DNA from: Porphyra umbilicalis
Lineage: Eukaryota > Rhodophyta > Bangiophyceae > Bangiales > Bangiaceae
Assembly: GCA_002049455.2 (NCBI GenBank)
Contig: KV918867.1
Location: 159,990-223,989 of the forward strand
Direction: 5' to 3'
DNA: 64,000 bases
Part shown: piece by piece, positions 29,144 to 40,668 of the stretch
How the letters are laid out: each line of letters begins with the position of its first letter
Numbering within the stretch: the stretch's first letter is position 1
The notes under the pieces: model-generated
What the model was told of the DNA's origin: nothing
The model's database searches: none
The model's input: only the letters and a program-made list of their open reading frames with translations
Position numbers and translations under genes: made by a program

Positions 29144-31070
29144 CCAGCACGAGCGGCTCGCAGCGGGCGGGAGCCCACAGACGCGTCACCGCTGGTAGAC
29201 TGAATGGTCGCGGTATCCGCTGCGCTGGCGCCCCCCCAACCGCGCTACATGCCGAGGGGTCCCGCTCGTTTTTGGGAGGGCGTGGCCGCCAGCCGCGCCG
29301 TGGCGCACGAGCCGCGGTGGCCCCTTTTTCCTGTTTTTCGGGCGCGGAAACCGAGCCGCTGCCGCGCAGTCACGTGTGCGGCGGCAGTTTTGACGGCAGA
29401 CGATGAGTTGCAAGTGACTCTTCCAGTCCGGCCGTCGAGAATCCGTTCTGTGAGGCGTGGAACTGAACATCGCTTGCGAGCCTGAGGCTGTGAAATCGAA
29501 ACATCATTGAGAAGGCCCTCTGGTGTCATCGAAAGTATGCAAGATCGAACTTCGGACTCATCTCGCTCCCATTTGACAGATCAAATAGTAGTATTTCGTA
29601 CAGCAGAGGCTGGGTGGAAGTCGCCTTCGGAGTTGAACACGAACGAGCCCGCTACAGACAACTGTCAGAGATAGCCGTCCTCCATATGCGAATGATTATT
29701 AATATGATACACCACCTCATGTCAAGCGAAGGACGCTGTTGCTCTCGAATGGGCAACAAGCATGAAATGCTATCAGCTTGGGACTTGTGCTTCACATATA
29801 CCAATTGGGCATCTATCGCTTTCCGCCAGGATTTTTGGAATGGCTCATATCCGACCCACATAAAGTTTTGACAAGAGGATGCGTGACCGATACATTCAAC
29901 GTCATTTTCAATTCGGATATGATATGAATGAAGAAGTATCTGGGAAGCGGCACCTGGCGAATGAGATTCGCTGCTAGACGAGTCTCATGCAACTGGAACA
30001 CACAATCGTGAGTGGCCGGTAGGTTTTCAAGTCCCCATCGGCGGTCAATATCAGCATCCTGGCGACCTTCTGACGTGCTCTTTCTGGCAGTACACTGTAC
30101 TTCCGTCGGGACAGCAATGATATCACGGCTGTGTTGCGTCTGGGCGCATGAGATGTGCCTTGAGTTGCGCGGTGAGCATTGATGTCCATGTGCGTACGAT
30201 GCTCGTTTCCTAGTACACGTGATGCTTTTTTTTTTAGCCGATTCGTCGACGGGGTACGAGTGTCGGACTACGCACGACGGTGCTGTGCTCGGTGGCGCAC
30301 ATGCCGCGCTCGCGACCGTGCAGGCGACGTGGGCGGATTGACGCAATGCCTGCCACGCGAGCATCACGAGCATGTCGGCCTTCCCATGGCCATTGAGTAG
30401 GCCGCTCCAACGGACGTGTCGCTGCACGCGCTGCTCGGACCACTGGCAAACCCTCGACGCACCCGACGCGCTGGGCATCGACGTCGCCCGAGGAGTCGAC
30501 CGCCACAAGCTGTCGCCGTAGAGAACGACCGCGCCGACAATGTCTTATGCCATGGCCAGGGAAGGCAGGGGGGCAGCGACGGCAACCCCTCACCGCCCGC
30601 CCCTAACCCAGAGCGGTAGTGGTGGCGGCGGCCGCACCGGGTGGCATCCCTTCGCCGCCGGCGAGCACGTCGCCCTTCTCCACCCGGATATTGGGCGTGC
30701 AGATGAGCGCCGGAAACTGGTCGAGAAGAGGATCGCGCTCCTGCACCGCAGCACGCGATGCTGGCGTCACCCGCGCCGCCGCTGAGTCTCTTGCCACCGT
30801 CGTGTCGACCGCAATTGCGTCGGCGACGCCGCCTGTCGAGCAACGTCTGGGACGTGTCGCCCGCGAGCGCCGCGCCAGGCACACAGAGTGCGCCGCATTT
30901 GATATCGACGCCACTCTGCCGACAGACTGCGGGGCGCCCAGGACCACAACATAAGGGTTTCGATATCGACGCCCTCGGACAAGATCGGCAAAAGAGTGGT
31001 TCCATACTTTAACGGCGCCAAGCGCCGCAGCACTGGCCAACACAAGGGACAGGTCAATGAGGTCAGCATC
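29144..31070. other. Intergenic region, no confident gene
   Basis: About 1.9 kb between the CHD upstream region and the APS kinase stop. GC content drops around 29,540-30,250. Several short frames are open on both strands, including a 213-codon one on the minus strand, but none shows a domain, and the frame adjoining 31,043 lies in the APS kinase 3' untranslated region. The word GTCGATATC(A/G)AA recurs at 30,900 and 30,960. Confidence 0.35.
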
Positions 31071-32103
31071 TTAGACGGCGGCGGGGACCTTCTCAGCCTC
31101 GGCCTCGGCCGCTGGTGCGGCCGGAGCCACCTCGAGATCCTTGGCAGGCTTGGCCTCCTCCTTGGGGTCGGAAGAGATAAGACCCTTCTCCGTCAGGTAG
31201 GTCAGAATGACCCCCGCGCACTCGGCGATCGTCTGCTTGGAGGTGTCCAGCGTGATCTCAGGCGATGGCGGCTTCTCGTACGGCGCGTCAATGCCCGTAA
31301 AGTTCTTGATCTCCCCGCTGCGCGCCTTCTTATACAGGCCCTTGGGGTCCCGCGACTCCGCCACCTCCAGCGGGCAGTCAACGAACACCTCGATAAAGGG
31401 GATGCTGGCGGCCTTGTGGATCTCCCGCGCCATGTCCCGGTCCTCCGTGTACGGGCTGATGAACGCGGTCGTCACAACGACGCCAATGTCACACATGAGC
31501 TTGGCGACCTCCGAGATGCGACGGATGTTTTCCTTGCGATCCGCGGGGGAGAAGGACAAGTTCTTGTTCAGGCCTTGGCGGATGTTGTCACCGTCCAGCC
31601 GGTACGACAGAACCTTCTTGGCAAACAGCTGCTGCTCAAGCTCGACGGACACGGTGCTCTTGCCCGACCCAGAGAGGCCGCTCAGCCACACAGTAGCGCC
31701 CTTCTGGCCCAGCAGCTTGGCGCGGGCATCGCGGGTGACTGCAGGAAACAGAATATGTAGTAAACAATGGCGGCCGGCGTGTGAAACAACAACAGAGCAG
31801 TCACGAAGTAACGGGGTAGCGCGATGAAGAAAAACATACAGAAGGCATGTCAGAGGCAGCACGACACGAACGATTGTACTCGCATAGCTACGGCCGAATA
31901 GTCTTCACGTCGGGCCACTTGCGCGCGAGCGGACCGCCCACGTGGGAGGCAGTGGCGCACACGCCTGCACATGCTGGCGAGCATCGTCGCATCGCTGCGA
32001 CTCGGGTCCGATCCATCGGTCGGAACTCAAACAGAAGCAAGCACAGCATCGCCGCTGCGATGAACATACTCAGGCCTTCGTGCCAGACGACGTTGGTCGA
32101 CAT
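31071..32103 (-). CDS. Adenylyl-sulfate (APS) kinase, two exons
   Basis: The enzyme phosphorylates APS with ATP to give PAPS, the sulfate donor for sulfated polysaccharides and lipids. Exon 1 is only 34 nt (32103-32070, [11 protein letters not shown]). Intron 31739-32069 has donor A/GTATGT and acceptor TTTCCTGCAG. Exon 2 (31738-31071) starts [14 protein letters not shown]. The spliced product is 233 residues. Motifs are the P-loop [16 protein letters not shown] (APS site), [41 protein letters not shown] and FTGIDAPYE. This is the usual single-domain kinase length plus a C-terminal Glu/Ala tail ([18 protein letters not shown]) that has no counterpart in the core fold. No sulfurylase domain is fused. 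The gene is divergent from AP3[11 protein letters not shown] matches known APS kinase N-termini, which supports the mini-exon. Confidence 0.93.
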
Positions 32104-32953
32104 GATGGAAAGGGAGAGTAGTAAGTACGGGGGGGGCACGGGCGGGGGGGAGAACGACGGCGGCAGGCAAGGAACGGAAGGGGCGACTCGCGGCGCACGT
32201 GAGAATCGGAACGGATGCGAGGTCCGCGGCGGGGGCGGACACTGTCGGCGCCGTCCAGTTGGCGACGGCGGCTGGACAAGCACCCGACCCGTCACTGACT
32301 GCGGTGGGTGAGGGGCGCCCGCAGGCGCGCCCAGGAGCGGTTGTGTCGTGAGCAAAACAAATGGGCGGTCGTCGCGATCGCCGTGCATCAAGACTGGCGG
32401 TGTGCCTGATGCGGCGCGACCGCAGCCCATTCCGGCGCCGTCGCGGTCCATTGCAGGCCGAGGCTCGCTGTACGAAGGCCTCGAGCTTGGTGTCAGCTGA
32501 TCCCTCGTGCCAGGTGGTGTTTAAACCTCTTCCAGCTTCGAAGTGGGTACTTCCATGCCCACGAAGATCCCCGGGACAACTATATGGCTTGTTATGTATT
32601 GCATTACAGTATATTCTGATCGCCTGACAACTTCTGTTCCAAGTATTTTTGGTCCTCGCAATCCAGTGTTAACATCGGGTGTCCAGCACACACGCCAATG
32701 TGTTGCGGCTTCCCCTTTGCCATCCCTCTTCTGCGCTTCTTTTCTTCCTCAAACTGCGCTGGCGGTACGGAAGGGGACACTGCCGTGCGTGCAGCTCAAC
32801 GCAGTCAGAAATTGGGTGGCTTGACTCAGGTTGCTGCCTCGTCGTGTACCAGCCGGTTGCGGTGGCTCGACTGTTGGGCGTGCCGCTGCCCCGCGTTTCG
32901 TGTCCCTACTGCCTCGCCAGCCATCGACCGGCTGGCGCGTGTCCTTCCCCGCC
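32104..32953. promoter_or_regulatory. Divergent upstream region of APS kinase and AP-3 delta
   Basis: The 850 bp separates two start codons facing away from each other, so promoters of both genes should lie here. A TATA-like ACTATATGG occurs at 32,578-32,586, upstream of the AP-3 gene. The APS kinase side is GC-rich with G-runs (32,130-32,152). No other element can be named. Confidence 0.4.
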
Positions 32954-35900
32954 ATGGCCACCATCTTTGATGGCGTGCTCTTCACTCAATCCCTGCAGGA
33001 CCTGGTCAAGGGCATCCGCGCGCACCGACGGGACGAGGCTGACTACATCCGCGGGAGAATATCAGATATCACGGTCGAGTGCCGCTCCTCCGAGCCGCAC
33101 AAAAAGGCCAATGGCGTTCTCAAGCTGACCTATGTGCGTTCATCCCAATCACCTCTGTGGCTTATTGATTATTGTTGCTGTCTCTGGGTCGTTGCGTATG
33201 CTTGGGCTTCCTACTCGCCGTGCGTTGACAGTTTCGGACTTCCTCGGTGTTCACCGCCGACGTTGCTGTGCGTCGGTCTTCCGTGCCCTGTGTTCGTTGT
33301 CATGATACTGACACCAGTGCACTGCGCTCAACACTGTCCTGGTCCCACTTTTGCTTCGGTCTCGAAATGGACCCGATACAGTTGCACATGTTGGGCTACC
33401 CCGTTGATTTCGCGTCGTTCTACATCTTGGAGGTGATGTCCCGCACGGAGTTTGCGCACAAGCGTGTGGGCTACCTGGCTGCCGCCCAGGTTTTCTCTCC
33501 GACCACAGACGTACTTCTCCTGACGACCAACCTCTTTAAGAAGGTGCGCTTCTTGCCCGCGTGTTTCTTTGGACTCAGGCTGGTCGGTTGCCATCCTACC
33601 TTGCGTTCGTATGCATCTGGGCTCGCACATCAACCCATCATTCTGTTTTAGTTCGCCGCGTCCCGCTTTGTGCTTTCGCCAGAACATCGTGACTGACGTG
33701 CTATTTTGGCCCCCTGCACTGTCCACGCCGGTGGATGTCTGTCGTCTTCGTGGTGGTCCTGCCCAACGCATGCATGTTTCCTGGATGGTTCCTCTTTTCT
33801 GAAACAGGACATCACGGCTGGCCGGTTATCCGACTGCTCCCACGCACTGACATGCGTAGCCAAAGTAGCGACGGCCGAGCTGGCAACGGAGCTCGCCCCC
33901 GATGTTGTGACGCTACTTGCCTCACCTCGGCCGTACGTTCGCAAGAAGGCCACACTCACCCTCTACTCGCTGGTAGCGGCCAGCCCCGACACCCTCCCCG
34001 CGGCGACGGTGCGTTTGAAAGACCGCCTCGTCGACAGCGACTCGGCGGTCGTGTGCGCAGCCGTGACGGTTGTGGCGCAGCTGGCGGCCAGGTCACCACG
34101 GCCGTTCCTTGTACTCGCCCCACTACTGTACCGTATCCTCACCGAGTCCCACAACAATTGGCTGCTTATCAAGGTCGTCAAGCTGTTTGGCGTGCTGGCG
34201 CCGCTGGAGCCGCGACTGGCTCGCAAGCTGGCTCCTCCACTCACCGCCTTGATGAAGTCAACCAAAGCCAAGAGTCTGTTGTATGAGTGCTGCTCAACGG
34301 TGACGCTGGCGCTGCTGGGCGAGGCGTCTCTGGTGGCGCTGGCGGCAGACAACCTCGGTCAGTTCATTATGGACCCGGACCAAAACCTTAAGTACCTCGG
34401 CCTCGCCTCCATGCGGCGGCTAGCGGCGCGCTTCCCATCGGCGGTGATGCCCCACCGCGGTCTCGTGCTCGACTGCTTGGACGATGCGGACGTGGGCATC
34501 CGCTTGAGGGCACTGGACCTGGTCGGTGCCCTCGTCAACCGGGGCACCTTTCGTGAGGTTTCGGACGTGTTGTTGGACCACCTCGAGGCTGTGGCTGCGG
34601 TGGCCGGCCGCGCCGCCGTATCTGGTCTTGCCGGCAGCGGCGGCGGCACGGAGGAAGATGGGGTCATGGGTGGGGGTGCCGGCCGACATGCGCTCACTGC
34701 AATCGATACGGACGCACCGTTTCGTGAGGCACTCGCGACCCGGCTGCTCGACGCCGGCGTCTTCATTCGCCCTACCGCACCCCCCGCCCCGGCTGGCCGC
34801 CCAAGGACGGCGCCGCGCCCCTCCGATGCACTCCCCAAGGCACCGACAGAAGGCGCCGTTGGTCAATCTCCCGTGACCGGTGCCGCCGTCCCTCCGTCTC
34901 AGTTGCCGGTTGTCGAGCCTGCTTCCTCTGCGGGAGTTGAGTCAGCCATGTCGTCCATCTCTCTTGCGGACCCGGTCGAAGACGATGCGGCGAGGAACAG
35001 TACAGGTGGCTACCTGCAGCTTCTCACTGAGGACGACTTCAAATGGTACGTGTCGGAGGTGCTCGGCGGTGTGGCGCGCTGCTCCCAGTGCCTCTCCGCT
35101 TCCGTTACGCGACGGGCGGCGGCACAGCTGGTGGAGCTGCCTGCCCGGGTGCCCGCCGCGCGGCAGTCGTGCGTAGAGCTGGCATTGCAGCTCCTTTGCG
35201 CCGACAGGCGGGGTGACCGCGGTGGCGAGAACGACGGGGCGCCTGTGACCGTGCCGGCGTCTCGCTTCGCTGCGGCAGGCGGCAAAGCCGGTGACATTGG
35301 CGCTTCGGGAGAGTCTGCTAGCGCAGACGGTGGCGACGCAGACAGGGCCGGGGTTGGCGGCAGCGCCGGTTCGTCTGCGGCGGCAGCCGATGACTCGCCA
35401 GTCGCGACGGCCGCGTCGGTCGCCAAGGCGACCGGCTCGAGCGCAACTCGGGCCAGTGACGCGTCCCAAGCGTCGCCCGCTCTCCTGGCGGCCGCCGCGT
35501 GGCTGATTGGCGAGTACGCTTCGCTGGTGCCGCGGCCGGCGGCAGCCGTTGTTGACGCGCTGCTTGGTGCAGTGCCGACGGGCGGCGGTGCCCGATGCGT
35601 GTCGGCTGCTCTCAAGCTGTACGCGTCGGTTGCGACGAGCGGCGCGGAGGGGGGCGAAGGCACCGCTGGCGACGCTGCCGCGCTGCACCAGCTGCTGCTG
35701 GCGGCACTCCCGCAGCTTGCCGCCTCGGCTGTCGCGGAAGTGCAGGAGCGGTCGGCTGTGGCCCTGGCCCTGATCACCGCCGTCCCGCCCGGCAGCGCCA
35801 ACGCGGGGCTTCTGGCGTCCCTTTTCGGCATTCCCCTCCTGCCCGTCGACTCTGGCGCGCAAGCGCGGGCGGCGCCGGCGGCAGCCGCCACAGCGGGCGT

Positions 35901-36654
35901 CGATTTGGCCACGCCACTCCTCGGTTGCGCGGAGCGTGGCCGCCTCATTGCCGACGCCGACGCGGCAGCGACGGTGGATGGGGCGGACCGGGGGTTGGAC
36001 GGTGGGCGGCTAGCGGGCGGCCGCCGCGGGGTGGGCGAGGAGCAGTCTACCCGTGGCGCCGAGACCGCCTCGCTCCTGTCGGTCGGCCTAAGTAGCGGCA
36101 GCTTGGGGGGTACAACAAGCCGCACTAGTGGCGCCAAGCCCCGCCGGCCACGGGGCGAGCGCCACCGCGGCGCCGACGAGGCCGCGACGCTCATTGATGT
36201 CCATGGCGACGGCGGGGATGGGAGCGGGCGGCGTCGAGCCGCTGCTGCCGCGGCTATCCTCGGGGACGTTGGCTACGACCCGGCAGGCGATGGGGCGGCC
36301 GCGTCAGCGAGCGGCGCGGCAGCAGCACCGGGCGTCACGGACGACTTGTACGGGGAGTTGGACTTCGGGATTGGGGGGGCGGTCGCCCGCGGCGCGGCGC
36401 CGTCGGCATCGGCGTCGTCCACGCGGCCGCCTGGGCGGACGGTCGGTGGCAAGGCGGCTAAGGCGCCGCGGCGGACCAAGATTAAGTCCCGCGCCGCCGC
36501 CGCTGCCCCAGCAGATGGTGACGGCGTCGGGCAGCTGGTTGACTTTGACGACGCAGCGTCCGCGCCGACCAAGAAGCCCGTGCAGAAGAAGAAGGTGGCC
36601 AAGGGCACTCGTGCCGCGAAAAAGCCGCCGCCTGCCGCAGAGTCGCTGATATAG
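32954..36654 (+). CDS. AP-3 adaptor complex subunit delta, three exons
   Basis: This is the large delta subunit of the AP-3 coat, which sorts cargo from Golgi/endosomes to lysosome-like or vacuolar compartments. Exon 1 is 32954-33133 (MATIFDGVLFTQSLQDLVKGIR to GVLKLTY). The first intron is 33134-33381 with donor GTGCGT. Exon 2 is 33382-33543 (LHMLGYPVDFASFYILEVMS to TTNLFKK). The second intron is 33544-33807. Exon 3 starts DITAGRLSDC. All junctions are phase 0. The product is 1062 residues. The adaptin trunk is clear over about 600 residues (NNWLLIKVVKLFGVLAPLEPRL, LLYECCSTV, DQNLKYLGL, DDADVGIRLRALDL). The hinge is Ala/Gly-rich, and the C-terminus is Lys-rich (TKKPVQKKKVAKG), as in other delta subunits. 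Both introns are 250-265 bp. High confidence for the trunk; the hinge is poorly conserved. Confidence 0.94.
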
Positions 36655-37067
36655 GTCACTGCTTTTTGGTCTACTCTTCCGTCTCGCCGCCCGGAACTGA
36701 GGGCTGCCCTCGCTATGAACCGATTCACCGGCTAATGCGCCGCGGGGCTCATCGGTGCGAGCGTTGGTTTGTGTTTTGCATTGCTCGGAGCCCGCTGCTG
36801 CTTTTTTATCTTCCAACAGGGCGGGCCGTTGCGTGCGGGCCGCCTCAACGCGGCTGCTCTATGCCAAGCACCAAAAATGTTTCGGTCATCCACACGAGTC
36901 ATATCACAGTTAAAAGGGGCCCATCATGGGTCATAGATAGAGGAGCACGCGCGGCCACCGTGGCGGACGCCGCGGTTGCAACCCCGAAGCGCGCCACGCC
37001 CGAACTGGCGCGGTGCGGTGGGGACCTTGGTCTGGCAGCGGCTGCTGCGCTCGCGCGTAGTCGGCGC
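36655..37067. other. Convergent 3' region between AP-3 delta and a secreted-protein gene
   Basis: No gene is seen. The 413 bp should contain both 3' untranslated regions. No clear AATAAA was found. Confidence 0.35.
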
Positions 37068-37445
37068 CTACCAGGCGGGCGACGGGGACGGCAGCTCGGG
37101 GCCGGGGGAGGGCAGCTCCGGGCCCGGCGACGGCAGCTCGGCGCCTGGCGACGGCAGCTCGGCGCCCGGCGACGGCAGTTCGGGGCCCGGCGACGACACT
37201 TCTGCACCGGGGGAGGGCAGCTCCGGGGCGGGCGACGGCGCCGCGATCCGCACCGTCGGTGCGAGGCGGCCGGTGCTCGTCACGGCAGCGACGGCGGCGC
37301 GCACTTCGGCGGCGGGGAGGAAGAGCTCCTGCGCCGTCGGCAACACCTCGAGCGTCATGGGGTCCCGCACGGGCGCCGCGGCGGCGGTTGCGGTGAGTGC
37401 CACGAGCGCCGCGCTGCCGGCAACGACGGCCGAGAGGAATTTCAT
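37068..37445 (-). CDS. Small secreted Pro/Ser-rich repeat protein
   Basis: The 125-residue product starts with a textbook signal peptide, MKFLSAVVAGSAALVALTATAAAA, with cleavage likely after the Ala run. A short conserved-looking segment follows (DPMTLEVLPTAQELFLPAAEVRAA). The protein ends with about eight copies of PELPSPGA or PGPELPS, a hydroxyproline-rich glycoprotein style repeat. The start context is CCGCCGCGATG. A wall or matrix role is inferred from composition; I do not recognise the family. The repeat is encoded by a 24-bp minisatellite, so copy number may vary between individuals. The gene lies head to head with the ribosomal oxygenase gene, 1.1 kb away. Confidence 0.6.
   Translation of the reverse strand: MKFLSAVVAGSAALVALTATAAAAPVRDPMTLEVLPTAQELFLPAAEVRAAVAAVTSTGRLAPTVRIAAPSPAPELPSPGAEVSSPGPELPSPGAELPSPGAELPSPGPELPSPGPELPSPSPAW
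37078..37240. repeat. 24-bp coding minisatellite
   Basis: Units with core GGCGACGGCAGCTCGG(G/C)GCC repeat six to seven times. They encode the PELPSPG(A/P) motif on the minus strand, and the period keeps the frame. Confidence 0.8.
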
Positions 37446-38562
37446 CGCGGCGGGGGGGGGGGGGCGGAGAGTCAGGGTGGTTGGCGAGTGGGGGGAGGGG
37501 GTGGAGCAAGAGAGGCTGACCTAAGAGTGGATGAGGTGGAGGGGGAGGGTGTTGGTGGGGGGGGGCGGGGTGGGGATGGGTACGATATCGGGGAGGCGGA
37601 CAGCACGGTGCGGGCCGGCGCTCTAGGTACGTTGGGGGTGTGGGAGAAAGTGATGGCATGTCGGGCTGCCATCGCCGCGGACGGCCCCCGCTTAAGGCCC
37701 CGCGCCCGGCAGCAGCGTGGCGACGGGCCGCCGCCTCGCTGGCGTCGGCCGACGGCGCCCCTCTCCCCCGGTGTCCCACCAGGAGCACCGTGCGGTGTAC
37801 TCGCCGTCCATGCACTGACCGCCGCGATCGCCGGTAACCACAGCAGGCTGCGGTGATGAGGAGAAACCATGGCAGCCATACCTGGACAACGCATTGCTGG
37901 GAAAGGCGGCTGCAGATCACGGCAGCGCAGGCCGCGCTGAGTGCCGCACGCGGGCCGCCCGGCGCGTCGCCGCGAGGTCCGCGATAGGCCTCGCCAGGGC
38001 GCGCGCCAGCACCCACGTTGGTGCAACATAAAGCACCTGACAGCTGTCGAACCCAGGCGATCTGTCCTGCCGTTTTGGAGCTGTCGGTCTGACGCATTGC
38101 TGTCGTGTGTATGCTCTCCGTGCCATTGCTGCGGCTCATTGCTGGTGGAGAGCGTGTGGCGGCTAGCGACGCAAAATCTAGACCCATGAAGCCCCCATGT
38201 TCGAATGTGAATAGAATAGAGGACAGTCACCGCTGTACTGGCCAGTACAATGAATGTAGTTGGTGATGGCTGTCCGCCTGACTGAAGTGGATTTTGACTG
38301 TCGTGAAGATCAGCTCCGGCCACCGAGGCGTGTCGTGCTCGGATGGACAGTTGACGGATATCAAACCACTGCTCGAAACGCTCCTCCCCCTCGTCCCCGT
38401 CGTCGCCCAAGCGGGGGCGCTCGCCGAGGCCTCGCCGCCGCCAACGCCACCGCATGCCCGCGGCCGACTCCGCGCCTTGGCAGACACCACCCCCCCCCCT
38501 CACGCCCTGCGCTCGTGGCGCATCCGGGACGCGAGGCGCCCCCCCCAACGCCGTCGGCGGCC
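37446..38562. other. Divergent region between the secreted-protein and oxygenase genes
   Basis: No gene is recognised. The left part has G-runs (37,451-37,465 and 37,556-37,566). Open frames on both strands are GC artefacts without domains. Frames open upstream of the oxygenase ATG at 38563 are considered leader. Confidence 0.35.
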
Positions 38563-40668
38563 ATGGCCTTCCTCCCGCCTCCGCCGCCGTCGCCACTCGC
38601 GCGCTGTGGCGGCGGCCGCCTCGCCGCCCGCCGCCAGCCGCCGCTCCCCCGCTCGACGGCCCGTGGCTGCCGCTCCAGCAGCCGTCGCGCCCGCGTCGCC
38701 ACCGTTCGAGCCGACGCGGGCGCGCCCGCGTCGCCCTCGTTCAAGCCGGCAGCGGCGGCGGCCGCGGCCGCTGCTGCGCCTGGCACCCCCGCCCCCGAGG
38801 ACGCGCACGGTGTCTACACGGGCCCGCCGCTGTTTGCAGACCGCCCCCCTGTATGCGGTGGCGGTAGCGGCGGCGGTGACGGCGCGCACCCGACGGCGCC
38901 TGCCCCCCCCAATCCCGTCGGCGCGGCGGCCTTCCTCACCCACTATTGGCAGCGGCGGCCAGTGCTGCTGCGGGGCATCCCCTTTACCCCCCCCCTGACG
39001 CCCGAGACGCTCGCGGGCTTGGCCGTCGAGCCGGGCGTCGCCGCCCGCGTCGTCACCTACGCGGCCACGGCGGACGGCGACGGCGGCGACGGCGGGGGCA
39101 CCTACACGCTCGCGACCGACGACCTCGACGCTGCGCTCGCCGCCTTCCCCGACGACGGCGGCAGCCTCCTCGTCGCCGGCACCGAGGCGCTGGTGCCGCC
39201 GCTGGCGGGGGGGCTCCTCGGCTCGTGGGCGGGCCTCGTCGGCGGCTGGCGCACCGGCGACGTGATGGTCTCCTACGCGTCGGCGGGCGGCACGGTCGGC
39301 CCACACGTTGATTCGTACGACGTGTTTCTCGTGGCGGGGTCGGGGTGCCGCGAGTGGCGCGTCGCGTACGAGCCGCTCGGGGCGGGGGCGGAGGTGGAGG
39401 TGCCCCACTGCCCGCTGCGGGTGCTCGCGGGGCCCGGGGGGGGGGTGTTTACCCACCCCCGCGCCGACCGGTGGGTGTCCTACACCGTGACCCCGGGGGA
39501 CGTGGTGTACGTGCCGCGGCGGCACCCGCACTGGGGGGTGTCGGTCGGGCCCGAGGGGGGGATGACCTACAGCGTCGGACTGCGTGCGCCGTCTGCCGCC
39601 GACGTGGCCCGCGCGTTCGTGGCCGACGTGGCAGACGACATTGTCGGCACGGTCGGCGTGGCCGACCCGGTGGCGACCATGGTCGCCGCCCTCACCCCGC
39701 CGTGGGCGGCGGCGGCCGCCGCCGCCGGCGCGGCCGCCGGTGGCGGCGTGGCCGCGTCGACGGCGGTCGACGAGCTCGGCGAGCCGCTCATGGACACGCT
39801 GTGGGCGGCGACGGTCGGGTCATTGGCGACCGCTGGCCGACACCGCTTTGGTGACTGGGCGCGGCGGGAGCTGACGGCGCCCAAGGGGGCGCTGGAGGAG
39901 GTGCCCCCGCGCGACTGGGACGACCTCGACGCGGGCGCCGCGCGGGACGCGGCGGTCGCCACCGCCGTCGACGCGCTGCTGTCGCCGCCGGGGGGCGGGG
40001 GGGTGGGGAACGCCGCGCCGCCGGCGGTCGGCCTCCGCCGCCGCGTCGGCAGCGTGTTGGCCTATGCCGCCCCGGCGGGGGGGGGTGGGGGCGGCGCGAC
40101 GCTCTACGCCAATGGGGACGCCTTTTCCGCCCCGTCGGCGGCGGCCGCGGCGACCGCCGCGGGCATGTGGCGGGTGGGTGGGGACGGGCGTGGCGGCGGT
40201 GGGGAGGTGGCCACCTTTGTGGCCACCGTCGGGCGGCCGCTGGCGGAAGCGCTGCTCGCGGCGGGCGTGTGGGTGCTCGTCGATGAGGAGGAGGGCGAGT
40301 GGGACGGGGTGGTGGACGACGCGGATGGGTGGGAGGGCGCAGGCGAGTGGGAGGAGGAGGGGGGGGGGTGGACGACCGCCCCAATGGATCGGGGGGGGGG
40401 CTGTGGGAGGCGCCGGGCGGGGAGGGGAGGTAGGCACCCTCACGCCCGTGGGGGGGCGCGCGTCGCGTCGCTGGGCCTGCGGCGTCGCGTGGCACGGGCA
40501 CCGATGGCCGCCCCGTACGTTTGTTCTGGCGGGGCGACCCGACCGGCGGCTGCGCGCCTGCGGCGCGCAGCGCGGAACCCGAGCGCGGCTGTTGGCTGGC
40601 GGCCGTGTCACCCGCTCGGCAGCGCCACCGCTGGCTGTTCCGTCTGCCACCCGAGCGCCACACGGTGA
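38563..40668 (+). CDS. YcfD/RoxA-like JmjC ribosomal oxygenase with transit-like N-terminus
   Basis: A 2-oxoglutarate/Fe(II) dioxygenase of the cupin/JmjC ribosomal oxygenase group. Bacterial YcfD hydroxylates an arginine of ribosomal protein uL16. Family landmarks are FLTHYWQRRPVLLRG near the domain start, MVSYASAGGTVGPHVDSYDVFL with the metal HxD (His/Asp about residues 247-249), WRVAYEPLG, GDVVYVPRRHPHWGVS with the second metal His (about 323) and MTYSVGLRAPS. The first ~60 residues (MAFLPPPPPSPLARCGGGRL, then Arg/Ser-rich) look like a plastid or mitochondrial transit peptide, so an organellar ribosome is the likely target. The ATG at 38563 is chosen for that reason and because the frame above it looks like leader. 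After about 40,330 the frame becomes Gly/Glu-rich low complexity, so the true C-terminus is uncertain; the 701 codons well exceed the bacterial ~370. Confidence 0.82.
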   Translation: MAFLPPPPPSPLARCGGGRLAARRQPPLPRSTARGCRSSSRRARVATVRADAGAPASPSFKPAAAAAAAAAAPGTPAPEDAHGVYTGPPLFADRPPVCGGGSGGGDGAHPTAPAPPNPVGAAAFLTHYWQRRPVLLRGIPFTPPLTPETLAGLAVEPGVAARVVTYAATADGDGGDGGGTYTLATDDLDAALAAFPDDGGSLLVAGTEALVPPLAGGLLGSWAGLVGGWRTGDVMVSYASAGGTVGPHVDSYDVFLVAGSGCREWRVAYEPLGAGAEVEVPHCPLRVLAGPGGGVFTHPRADRWVSYTVTPGDVVYVPRRHPHWGVSVGPEGGMTYSVGLRAPSAADVARAFVADVADDIVGTVGVADPVATMVAALTPPWAAAAAAAGAAAGGGVAASTAVDELGEPLMDTLWAATVGSLATAGRHRFGDWARRELTAPKGALEEVPPRDWDDLDAGAARDAAVATAVDALLSPPGGGGVGNAAPPAVGLRRRVGSVLAYAAPAGGGGGGATLYANGDAFSAPSAAAAATAAGMWRVGGDGRGGGGEVATFVATVGRPLAEALLAAGVWVLVDEEEGEWDGVVDDADGWEGAGEWEEEGGGWTTAPMDRGGGCGRRRAGRGGRHPHARGGARVASLGLRRRVARAPMAAPYVCSGGATRPAAARLRRAARNPSAAVGWRPCHPLGSATAGCSVCHPSATR

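Noticed and set aside
30603-31043. A 146-codon minus-strand gene after APS kinase
   Set aside because: It begins 28 bp past the APS kinase stop, has no recognisable domain and is most likely 3' untranslated sequence.
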